Origin: Boswellia sacra
Lineage: Eukaryota > Streptophyta > Magnoliopsida > Sapindales > Burseraceae
Direction of reading: 5' to 3'
DNA length: 64,000 nucleotides
NCBI GenBank assembly: GCA_013180625.2
Contig: SNVD02015095.1
Coordinates: forward strand, 34,089 to 98,088
Of the stretch, positions 1 through 9,500 are shown one piece after another (position 1 is the stretch's first letter; every line of letters begins with the position of its first letter). A program made the translations under genes and the position numbers. Below the pieces are notes generated by a model. It had not been told where the DNA came from, searched no databases, and worked only from the letters and a program-made list of their open reading frames with translations.

Positions 1-625
1 AAAAAATAAGATAAGAAGTTGCTGTATAAAAACTTCAAAAGAAAAAAATGCCCGCTATATAATGTCATATGCCACCTGTTCTAAAAAGTCATTATTAGGA
101 CAAACAAACTCACAGCTCTGTCGTAGAGATTCAAGCGCATCTGCAGAAATCCATGGACAAAGAAGAAAATAGGAAAACAGAGCAGGGGACAATTTTGTGT
201 TCGGTGGCTGAGAAAATGTAAGAAAATTACACACACCTCCTCATCGCTGAATCCTCCAGCCAACGAAACTAAAACGATGATATTATCACCTCATCGCTGC
301 CTCCTCCAAATTTCCCAACTTTCTTGTTTTAACAACAATAGAAAATTTAATAAAAATAAAAGATAAAGAAAATAGTGGAAAATCATAGCCTCCCCACGAT
401 TGGCTTCAGACTTCCAGATCACAAAATCAATAGCTCTGTATTCACTGGAGTGCTAAAAGTGCTGGTGCTTCCTCCTCCTCAAAAGCGACGTCATCGGAGA
501 CATGGGCAGCACCGGTTGAGATGGGCTCGTCATCGTCTGCAACGAATAGAGTGAGAGCAAGTGTGATATAAAACCAATAAGAGCGGCGACGCCGTTGCAG
601 CTGGCTTGGCTAGTTGCCGGCAGAT

Positions 626-720
626 TGTCTCGGGAGCAAACCTTGCAGATTGTATGAATATGTCTCGGGAGCAAACCTTGCAGATCGTATGAATATGTCT
701 CGGGAGCAAACCTCGTAGAT
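626..720. repeat. 35-bp tandem repeat, 2.7 copies
   Basis: Copies begin at 626, 661 and 696 with TGTCTCGGGAGCAAACC. The first two differ by one base; the third is partial and diverged at its end. Confidence 0.9.
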
Positions 721-1710
721 TATCCGAGAAATCTACAAAGGGGTCGCGCCACTGTAGCCGGCTTGGCTAGTTGCCGGCCATTGAGAGCGGGGGGCACATA
801 CCAGGGGGTAGTGACTGTTTATTAAAAACACAAGACTCTGCTAAGTGGTAACACGATGTATAGAGGATGGGAGAGAAAAATGGTACTAGGGTTTCTCCAA
901 CGGTGAACCAGAAATCGCTGAGATCGAGCCATCCAAAGACAGGCAACTCTTTGCTTTGAAATAGTCTTAGTCTTGTTTGCGGAGAGAGAGAACCAAAATT
1001 AGGGATTTAGATCATTAGGGTTGTATCATTTTCTTTATATAGGATTGTAAAATTCATGGAGATCCATATCTATTAAAAATAATCAAAATCATCCCCCTGT
1101 TCAGTCCCTACATTTCAAATTTTTTCATTTACACCATTAGACTAATTTTTTATAATTTTTAAAGCACTAAATGTTTTAATTTCATTTTTAAAATAAATTA
1201 TAATAATTTTTTTGCATATTTAAAATATTATATTATTACAAATAATTTTTTTGATATTTTTAATTACTTAATTTTCATCAAAGCAATTAAATAATGTGAT
1301 TTCATCACTTTGAAATTAAAAATAATTTTATTTATATCATAAAATTTCCACATTTGAAAATTCATTTTTCTAAAATTTAGTATTTAAAAATTTATTCTTT
1401 TCATATATATAATAATGTTATCTTTAATTTAAAGATTTTTAAAAATTATTTTTAATTTTAGATCAAAAATAAAATAATATTGTTTAATTATATTTAAATA
1501 AATTTATTAAAATTTTAAATATTATATTCACATATTTTAAAAAAAAATTTGAAAAGAAAGAGTGAAATTTAAGAGGGAAAAGAAAAAATTACATTTTCAC
1601 ATACTTATCAAACTTTTATAAAAATGTGATATATATGTGATTGAATAAGACAAAAAGTGACAAATAAGTTAAATTGATAGGTTTGACTTTTAAGACATGA
1701 TTAAATTTCT

Positions 1711-1778
1711 CAGTTTTTTAAAAAACTGCCAAATAAAAAAATTGTGAAGTGACAAATGTGCAAAAAATTCTTGTAGTG
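1711..1778. mobile_element. CACTA-type transposon terminus (single end)
   Basis: The reverse complement of the segment ending at 1778 starts CACTACAAGAATTTTTTGC, the conserved end of plant CACTA (En/Spm) elements. The element body would lie to the left. A perfect 18-bp palindrome, CAGTTTTTTAAAAAACTG, sits at 1711-1728. I found no partner CACTA end within 1-1740, so this is a truncated element, or one whose left end lies outside the window. Confidence 0.5.
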
Positions 1779-1934
1779 ATACGGGAGGAGATAGTTCTTC
1801 TGTATGAGGGTGTTGAAGATCTAAGTGGCCATTTTGGATACACTGCCACGGCACGTTTCACAAGTTAATAAATAGATTTTGTGATTTCCATGATGTCACA
1901 CTGGTTAACCTGATGTTATGCTTTGCTTTAATAG

Positions 1935-3260
1935 AGGATTCAGATGGAGGTTCGAGCAATGATGGTGAAGGTCAGGAGCCAACAGAACCTGAACCCATGG
2001 ACACGAGTGTTTTTACCACCGATGCGCCTCCCATGGGCTTCGTTTCACTCTGAGGTCACTGTCTATTTTTGGGAAAGCATAAACGGAGCCCTTTTATTAG
2101 TCCACCAGGTAGAACGAGGATGAGGGTTGAGTCACAGGAGAAAGGCTCTGACGATACAGCCCTATTCAGCCCCCCAAGAGCCCATTGTACATCGTGGCCA
2201 GACCGTGACACAAGATACAGTCATTGTACACCATAAAGACCTATGGATGCCAGTTTCACTATTTGACCGTCCCCATACCAGCTACTGATAGCATCAACTT
2301 CGATGCATGGAAGGAGGGGAGGAGGGTGATATTGATTTGGGCATCTGCATCGCTGGTCGTGAGTTCTTCAAGACGTTGATGACGCTGTCAGAGTGGCTAC
2401 CATCTGAGGTTTGTTTCACTCCTTGTCGTCTCCTCCAATATTGCAATATACAATTACAATATATATTGACTACTATTACTATATGCAGCACATGGATAAC
2501 TACTTGTGGATGTTACGTTGTAGAGCTCGCGATATGGGCACAGTTGGTGTCCAGAGGTCTGCTTTCCTGGACACTTTTTGGGTAGGTATTTACTAAACAT
2601 CTGAATTTATAGTTAATTTTTGCTTCCTTCAATGTGCTAACCGTACTCATGAAATTGCAGTTAAAAGTGAAGTCATTGTGGAAACTATACTCGGACAGGC
2701 TGGATGAGATTAACTGGGTGAACGAGGATGATATGATCTAGTTTGTCACGAGGGAGATGCCCTACATTGGACGACAATGGGTCGATGTCGATAGGTTGAG
2801 TACATTTATATTCAATGTGTTCGTATGTGCTATTTTATTTGAATTGTTGTCATTGATTTTTATGTTCTCAATTTCCTTTTCAGCTATTTGTCCCTGTTAA
2901 CATCGGAGATGAGCATTGGGTGGCAGCCGAGGTGGATTTGAATCACTATGCATAGTCATATATGACTCATATATGGCATAAAATTTCATCGACACAGTCA
3001 GAGATGTAGTCCGGTGCTTGACAGAGTTGATACCCCATATGGTGTCAATGGATGTTTACGGTCTTCTTGACTACCCTGCAACCCCATACGGCATTGAGCA
3101 CATCGAGGATTTGACACAGGTGCCACAGTAGAAGGCTGTGGGAAGAGCATACGGCCTGTACTATTTAAAGTACATAGAGTTCCTAGCGGGGGGCATTCTA
3201 CTAACAGCCATTAAGGTATTCACAAACGATGTCCAATGACAAAGAATAGCGTTACAGCTT
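1935..3260 (+). pseudogene. Ulp1-like C48 cysteine protease relic (MULE-borne)
   Basis: Broken plus-strand gene. Pieces recognisable in order are an acidic serine-rich segment (about 1940-2040), a segment reading HMDNYLWMLRCRARDMG (about 2490-2540), and the C-terminal peptidase domain with GDEHWVAAEVDLN (His codon 2914-2916), then IVIYDSYMA, then a block ending AYGLYYLKYIEFLAGG. Ulp1-family peptidases use a His-Asp-Cys triad, with the Cys in a GDCG-like block. Here that position reads Tyr (TAC, 3150-3152), a one-base G-to-A change from TGC. Several stops and frame changes, and intron-like AT-rich gaps, interrupt the frame. In plants such genes are MULE passengers, presumably derived from a SUMO protease. 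I infer it is non-functional. Confidence 0.7.
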
Positions 3261-3339
3261 TGGGCTTATCACGTTTTTCCATGACGAAGGAGGTCGTCTC
3301 AGCCATCACAAGGCGTCCCTAGGTTACGGGCATCATAGG

Positions 3340-3450
3340 ACCTGCCGATTTTATGCCTGCGAATGTTGTGGCCACCACAGGGACTATCGATGTTGTCTCA
3401 GTCGATGTTGTGGCCACCACAAGGACATCTGATGTTGTGTCAATGGATGA
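3340..3450. repeat. Short imperfect repeat in tail of Ulp1 relic
   Basis: GATGTTGTGGCCACCACA and close variants recur at about 3363 and 3403, followed by further GATGTTGTSTCA words. Probably a low-complexity tail of the protease relic. Confidence 0.5.
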
Positions 3451-3522
3451 TGAACGGCAGCCTAGCACGACCCTACCATGATTTCGTGTCATGTATATAT
3501 TTTGTATAGTTACACATTTTTG

Positions 3523-3655
3523 TGGATATATAGTTTGTGGATATTTACACATTTTTGTATAATGACATGTTTTGTATAGTAGCACACGTTCTCCATGTAT
3601 AGGGGTATGAAAACTTATAAATACATTTTTCCCTGATGTATTGGTACATGAAAGT
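3523..3655. repeat. About 130-bp direct repeat, left copy
   Basis: Begins GGATATATAGTTTGTGGATA and runs through CCATGTATAGGGGTATGAAAAC. The same sequence, clearly diverged, recurs at 4082-4215. The two copies bracket the Argonaute-like fragment. Confidence 0.85.
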
Positions 3656-3656
3656 G

Positions 3657-4015
3657 TTATACATTGACAATAAATTCCTTTGAACGAGATGTGCTAGCTT
3701 GACTATCTTTGTCTTCTAAATTAACAATAAATTCCTTCGAATCAAAGGGCAATGGGCTTGCTGTAAAGATAGTCTTACGCCCATCATGTACAAGAATTCT
3801 TTCACCCAAGTATTTCTCCTTGTAAAGGCGAGTGAGCTCTAGGATCACATATTTGTTGATCTTTTTTGATGTTACTTATGGAGTTATAATCACCCAAATA
3901 ATTAATAAATACTTTTCAGCTAAGCATTTTGAGGCTGCGACATTAAATGAGAGTTGTTGCATCAACGTTTTATACGTACTTTTTGTTAAGCGCAATACAA
4001 TTACTCTTTCTTGAA
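3657..4015 (-). pseudogene. Argonaute N-domain fragment
   Basis: The minus strand encodes a recognisable piece of a plant Argonaute N-terminal domain. An ITP-stop-VTSKKINKYVI segment (about 3885-3845) matches the ITPEVTS...N..V motif. It is followed by RLYKEKYLGERILVHDGRKT and then FTASPLPFDSKEFIVNL, matching the LYRESHLG...YDGRKS...TAGPLPF..KEF block of AGO1/AGO5-type proteins. Further upstream (about 3950-3910) NVAASKCLAEK resembles the V.ANHFLA region. A stop replaces the Glu codon, the frame shifts around 3900, and the SKEFIVN stretch is repeated at the 3' end. PAZ, MID and PIWI are absent. It lies between two direct repeats inside the MULE, so capture by the transposon is the simplest reading. 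A relic of an older AGO copy is the alternative. Confidence 0.7.
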
Positions 4016-4081
4016 TGGTGACTGTTTAGTTTCCCGTTTGAGTTTGCTTAGCTATAAAGCAACTCCGAATGGTACTTTCTT

Positions 4082-4215
4082 ATGGATATATAGTTTGTGG
4101 ATATTTACACATTTTTCTATAGTTACATTTTTTATATAGTTGCACATGTTTTCCATGTATAAGGGTATGAAAACTTGTAAATACATTTTCTCCTAGCTGT
4201 ATTAGTATATATGCA
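4082..4215. repeat. About 130-bp direct repeat, right copy
   Basis: Matches 3523-3655 in the same orientation (GGATATATAGTTTGTGGATA start, CCATGTATAAGGGTATGAAAAC later). Confidence 0.85.
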
Positions 4216-4439
4216 TATGTCATTCCATTCCACTCATATATGAATGTTTTACATTGATACACAAATGTTTTATACATTACAAAGCACATAAATGAATGTT
4301 TCATACATGATTGTTTTATACATAGACAAAATCTCATAAATTAAATTATTCATTTGAACTAGCCTCTAAAGAAGTAAAATAAGTAGACTACATCGCTTAC
4401 AGCAAACAAATAATATGACATAGACAAAAAAAACCCCTT

Positions 4440-6660
4440 CCCTACATTTGGTAGACATCATCCCCTGTCATGAAGTGGAACTAGGTTTTGGCAAGTTTGA
4501 CGATTGTACCTGGAACTTTCACACCGCCCGTAAGTTCTTGACGAGCTAGACTTACCGACGGAAGGGATTCGATTCCTCCGGGGATTACCGACTGGTCTCC
4601 TCATGACTAGTGGTAGAACCACTCTACTGCGTACCTCCTCATGAACCATCTGATCCTCACTAACTCCAACGGGAACAACTGACAAAGCATATGCATGTAG
4701 TAATGTTTCAGTCGTATATCACTGGACACAATAATCATGGCATGTTAGTAGATTCATATGTTTACAAACAGCTAATACATGTGCACACAGAAGCTGGTCA
4801 AGATCAAACACTTGGCACGTGCATGTCCGAGTGTGCATGTCAATGATGCTAACATGGTTGTTGCCTCTCACCTCATACATTGTAAGAGAGATACCACTAA
4901 CCCTCATATGTTCTTCCTCTTTTAAACGCTCCTCCATCAACTTGTTAGCCCACGATGAGAGATGTAATTCTGAGTTAGCAAATAAATGTCGATGCTCATA
5001 GAACCATTGTCGCAAGTTCGCTCAATAATAATTTCCTAACAATATAACCGGGAGGAATCGCGCATGTCACAAGCAGCTGTTCATTGACTCAGCTATATTT
5101 GTTGTCATGATGTTATACCGTCGGTCATGAAACTGTGAACGTGCCCATTTATCGACTCTAATCTCTCAAAGATAAGTTGTTGTTGCTAGCATATACGATT
5201 CAATTTACCGTATATGATAGTTGAAATCAGCATAGTGATATGTCCTTGCAACTCCGGAATATATACAACAAAGTCTTGTCATTGAACTTTGTCTTCAAGT
5301 TACCCTTCAGATGATGAGTGCACAATCCATGCAGTACAGGAGGAAAAGCTACTACAACAGCTCGTTCAATGCTATAATGGTTGTTAGAAATGAAAACAAG
5401 ATCTCGGACATTTCCTACAACATGATCATGCAACTATCTCATGAACCAGTTCCACGAGTCATCATTTTCAGAATGCCCAACTCCAAATGCCAATGGGTAT
5501 GTTTGTTTATTTTTTTCCATACAAGAAGCTAAAAACATTGTACCTCTATATTTCCCTTTCCAGAAAGATCCATCAACTGCGATAACTGGCCTAATTGATT
5601 ATGCAAATCCAGTAATAGAGGCCCCCATACTCGTGAAAAAGTATCTAAAATGGTTGTTGTTATCAGTTTCTAAAGTCGTTTTGGTCCCTGGGTTTGCTTT
5701 CTCAATCATGTACATGTACTAGGGGAGTAGTGTGAATGATTCCTCATGAGATCCATGAAATTCTTGCAAAGCTGCCTTCTTTGCCCTCCATGAGATCCAT
5801 ACCTAATGACTCATGAACATCAAACATAATATCCTTCAGACGATAAATTCTCGATGCCTCAATGAATTTGCTCTTAATATGTTTGCCTATGACATGTGTA
5901 ATTGCCTGTTTGTGATTTGGGTGAAGTCTGGCTCTGAAGCATGTGTGATGGTTCTTATGCTTTTTCACTTCAAAGAAATGTGAATCGGCTACCTTTATGG
6001 CATGTAAATGCCATTTACAAAATGCAGCAATGTAGACAACCTCAAACCTTGTTTCCTTGGAGTTCCTCACCTTGAATTGAAAGTTATGTCTTAATGCCAA
6101 ATTTGACAACTTCTCACGAAGCTCTGTTTTGCTGTTAAGCATCTGCCCAACTACAACCTCAATCTCATCAACTACAAATGATGAAGCATCATCGCCATCA
6201 ACGGATGATGAATGCACAATAGGCGACATCAACCTAAATGTGTTAGCCCGACGGTTGTCATTTTCAGAGCCCAAATTAGCTTCTTCATGTATAGGATTTG
6301 CATCCATTCTCGGCTCATTATTCGACACTGGATCTTGTTGATGTCCGTATAGTAGAGGAGTAGATGCAGAGTGAATTGGAGAGGGAATGGTAAACGGCAC
6401 ATCCTAGTTCACATCATTAAAGATCTCTGTCTGTTCATCATTATTCAAATGTGATCCGTCTACATCCTGCTCATCAACAAAAAAATCATCCAAACCCTCG
6501 ACATCAATCTCAATACGGATAGTGCAATCATCATTCTTATCGTTACCATGCTCACTAACATCATTACGACCATCATCATAATCGTCATCACCACCATCGT
6601 CATCATTAACATCATCACTAGCATTATTAACATCAATATTACCTAACTCTCAAGCTCTCT
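4440..6660 (-). pseudogene. MuDR-type MULE transposase relic
   Basis: Reading right to left: an acidic N-terminus rich in Asp/Asn (about 6660-6410); an in-frame TAG (6404-6406); a MuDR DNA-binding-like domain with VRNSKETRFEVVYIAAFCKW and KNHHTC (about 6120-5850); and the MULE catalytic core. The core has VIAVDGSFWKGKYRGTMFLAS (first Asp, near 5575) and YPLAFGVGHSENDDSWNWF, then a TGA/TAG-interrupted stretch and DLVFISNNHYSIERAV. The second catalytic Asp, normally FISD, is Asn here (near 5395). A SWIM zinc finger CTC...CAHVLAVC lies at about 4825-4770, and a C-terminal RRPVGNPRRNRIPS segment leads into a degraded zinc knuckle (C..C...YNRQTC, about 4540-4490). The family moves Mutator-like elements by cut and paste. 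This copy is inactive from several stops and the lost Asp. It converges on the Ulp1 relic. Confidence 0.8.
6525..6650 (-). repeat. CAT/ATC trinucleotide-rich tract (poly-Asp coding)
   Basis: Imperfect ATC/CAT repeats which, read on the minus strand in the transposase frame, give an Asp/Asn/Gly-rich acidic stretch at the transposase N-terminus. Confidence 0.7.
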
Positions 6661-7319
6661 AATACTATCGAGATGACGTACTAATCTCGATGGCATCGAC
6701 GGGGGCACCCCTTCTTCATTTTCAACTAAACCCAAACTGACTCATGCCCTGAATATTTCTCAAACTCAATGCCAATGTCATCATTTAATTGTGGTTGTGC
6801 ACAAATAGAAGTGGACTCACTTAATTGGTCGCCTCCACTTGATAAGCGAAACAAAGAGGGATGAGAAGATCTTTGTTGTCTTCGTATTGCATCAGATCTG
6901 ACCTTTGTCTTCGCTTCTCCCTATCTTCAACTTTGACAATTAATGGTGTATATAACTATTGGTCCTTTAAACAATATTGTATATAAAAAAAACATCTTTG
7001 TCAGTCTCAATAGGAGTCAACATTGGCAGAACAACCTTAAAAAAAAAAATTGAACCTCTAAATTCATGTTATGCTTACGAAGATCCCAACCCATTTTAGT
7101 ACTAATACACTCAATCACAACTCATTATAGGTAGCACACCTACGAATTATCAATGGCTTGGCCCTCCCACCAGTGTACAAATAACTACCATTCTCTTGCA
7201 TCGTCCAAGAACCATTGTATAGAATAAGAAAGCATAAAGCTTCCATATCCTGCATGATAGAGACATATCATACAAGGTCTGTGGACAAAAAATCCTTACG
7301 AAAGTGCTTAAATAAGTCA

Positions 7320-7620
7320 CAAAAACGACTGCCCAAACGCTCGACATATCTTGACAGAATCTAGCTCGATGCTCGACATTCAACACATGCCGAACCGCAC
7401 TCGACACACAAACTCGACATCCAACAATCGACGTTGTCAACACTACACTCAACGCACTAACTTGACACTCAACCGTAGACTCAACAAACCACACTTGACA
7501 CATAAACTTGACTAAATGCACATCCGACAATCGATGCTGTCGAAACTGCACTCAACGCACTAACTCGACACTCGACCGTAGACTAGACACATTCCCTTGA
7601 CACTCGACATTACCCCTCAA
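7320..7620. repeat. CTCGACAC-rich array with 103-bp tandem duplication
   Basis: The word CTCGACA and variants (CTTGACA, CTCAACG) recur about every 10-20 bases. A larger unit beginning CATCCAACAATCG at 7418 repeats at 7521 as CATCCGACAATCG, and the next about 75 bases are nearly identical. It lies in the probable 5' flank of the minus-strand transposase. Confidence 0.85.
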
Positions 7621-8199
7621 CAAGTCAAGAGTAGAACCGACACATCAAGCGAAGTCACTTGAAAAATCGTGTCTTCTTCCCCGTCAAGTGCGATATCAGA
7701 TTTTTTCAACGAATTTGCAGTTTCTAGCAAATTTGGACACAAATCGCACTATCTCTAAGCTTATTTTAGATACATATCCCTATTTTAAGCTATATAATGC
7801 GGTTGACAGCTACCAAAACAATAAATAACGAAAATATTATAACATACTTCAACATTCTTGCGCCATTTAGAGAGAGATTAAGGAGAGTTCATCTTACCTT
7901 GTTGCTCAACTTCAACTCTACGATTAAACAATGAGATGAAATGAAACAAAACTGTTGAAGAGTGTTTGAGATAGTGCAGGAAGGAAGGAGTCGAGTTGTG
8001 TTTCGTTTCTTTCTTCTTTCTTTTCTAAATTGAATTATTAAGGGCATTTTAGTCTTTTTTCGAGGACAGTGTCTATGGCATGAAAATTTTTCAGGATGTG
8101 TCTATATTTCACTTAAGTCCCCTTATTGTGTCTATTTTTTCAATTTTCCCAAAAACTTTCTATCTTCTATTTGACATGTCATCAAATGAGTCCATTGCC

Positions 8200-8640
8200 C
8201 TAATAACACGCTAACACAACATTCTCACTAACTACAAGAACATAAAGCTTCAGAGCTCTATTGACTTGCCATATTTTCATTTTCTTTTCATTTTTTTCAA
8301 AACAAGACAATATTTGATGATCGTTATCATGACTAGCTCTTATTGGAGTACCACCACTGATGAACTGAAAGAAAACCCACTTCTCGCTTGCCTGATGCAC
8401 TCTGTTAATAATCTCATTATGTGGGATCTTTGAGAATGCCTTCCTGCAGGTTTATAATTGGGATAGTTAACTGTGAAATAGTTGCTAATTTCTCATTGAG
8501 AAAACTCTTTTCACGTTTGAATATCGTTGGAATTCTACTTATACCAGCACCTACAAGTCCTTTCACACCAGTTTTTGTATCATAAGCTTTTAACTCACTT
8601 TTCATATCGGACACTTCATTGTTAGACTATTTCTGCTTGA
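8200..8640 (-). pseudogene. 2-oxoglutarate-dependent dioxygenase N-terminal relic (ACC-oxidase-homologue type)
   Basis: The minus strand reads SELKAYDTKTGVKGLVGAG then ISRIPTIF (8610-8525), the hallmark N-terminus of the plant ACC-oxidase-homologue subgroup of 2OG-Fe(II) dioxygenases (SELKAFDDTKAGVKGLVDAGI.K.PRIF). It continues with an IPIINLQ segment. After a frameshift near 8420 the next block, EIINRVHQASEKWVFFQFIS (about 8425-8340), matches the family's EI...R.A.E.WGFFQ.INHG. The IPVIDL-like strand and the FFQ block are correctly spaced. The 2OG/Fe-binding C-terminal half (HxD...H) is absent and the match fades by about 8200. It is a truncated pseudogene next to the MULE edge; whether the MULE carried it or landed beside it is unknown. 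Confidence 0.75.
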
Positions 8641-9282
8641 ATTTCCCTAGACTTTGTCCGAACCATTTACAGTCTTCTCTTAAAGATTATCCTTTTGCTG
8701 AGGTTGCTAAGCTAATGGATTCATGCATATTTATATACATACCATAAGTTTTTAACTTTTTTTTGGTCACAACATTATATGAGAAACGATGCCAAAAATT
8801 CTACGTTTTTCGTGGAATGAAATGGATTTTATCGCTAAAGTTGAGTAGATTTGTTTGTTTACTATTTGTTTTTCAATTGTGTTTTTATTTTCAAAATGAT
8901 TTAGAAAATGAATTTCTATGATTGAGAAAAAATAGTTTAACTGAAGGATATGCATTTGAAAATGATTTTAAAATATGTGTTTAGAAATGAATCATGAACT
9001 GAAATTTTGAAAATAAAAAAAAATATGTGTTTGAAAATGAATCATTGGCATCAAATTTTGAAAACAAAAACATAAAATACGTTTGGAAATGAATTAAAAA
9101 AAAGCTCTTACAAATTGTATAAATAAAAGAATTATTAACAAAGATCACAATACATGCCCATTTCTTTGTCTTCTCCAACAACATTGTAATAATAAGCATT
9201 TTAATTAATGAAATAAATAATTAAAAAAATCCAATAGAAAATAAATAATAATAAAATAGAAAATAACACAAAAACCGAAAAA

Positions 9283-9500
9283 GCAACAAAGCCACCACTG
9301 GTCCACTTCCATTGTCCGGCTTTGGCTCTGACAGTTTTCCTTCTTCACCCATTTCTTCTTTCTTTCTTCACCAGTTTCTTTCTCTCTTTCTCGCCAGACC
9401 CATGCACACAAAATCCAAAAAGCAACAAGCCAACTCTTCTACTTCCATGTCCGGCTTTGGCTCCAACTGATTTTCTTTCTTCAACCATTTCTTTCTCTCT
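9283..9500. repeat. About 138-bp imperfect tandem duplication
   Basis: AGCAACAAAGCCA...TCCGGCTTTGGCTC (from 9283) recurs as AGCAACAAGCCAA...TCCGGCTTTGGCTC (from 9421), each followed by a TTTTC/CTTCTTCA(A/C)CCATTTCTT run. A third, weaker echo starts near 9560. Confidence 0.7.

Larger units (their letters stand above)
1..1778. other. Intergenic, AT-rich; no supported gene
   Basis: I see no protein family here. The minus strand near 81-263 has exon-like pieces (a possible GT donor after an AGGFSDEE reading and a possible AG acceptor before MRLNLYDRA), but I recognise no product and do not call a gene. 1040-1740 is extremely AT-rich. A 17-bp word, GCTTGGCTAGTTGCCGG, occurs at about 604 and again at 761, bracketing the 35-bp tandem array. 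Confidence 0.4.
1790..8150. mobile_element. Degenerate Mutator-like element carrying a Ulp1-like gene
   Basis: Two convergent gene relics define it: a Ulp1-like protease (plus, about 1935-3260) and a MuDR-type transposase (minus, about 6660-4440). Plant MULEs carrying Ulp1-like proteases (Kaonashi type) are known. Ends are approximate. The right edge is suggested by low-complexity sequence near 8040-8150; I could not find matching terminal inverted repeats or a 9-bp target duplication. The element also holds an Argonaute fragment (3657-4015), about 130-bp direct repeats, and a CTCGACAC-rich tandem array (7320-7620). All coding parts are broken. Confidence 0.6.

Noticed and set aside
81..263. 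Minus-strand exon-like readings near the left edge (AGGFSDEE, MRLNLYDRA)
   Set aside because: Splice-like borders exist, but I recognise no family, and stops flank the pieces; not enough to call a gene.
626..720. Possible CRISPR-like array
   Set aside because: Contiguous tandem copies without spacers, in a plant genome.
7150..7551. 133-codon minus-strand frame in the CTCGACAC array
   Set aside because: A translation of tandem repeats; no domain.
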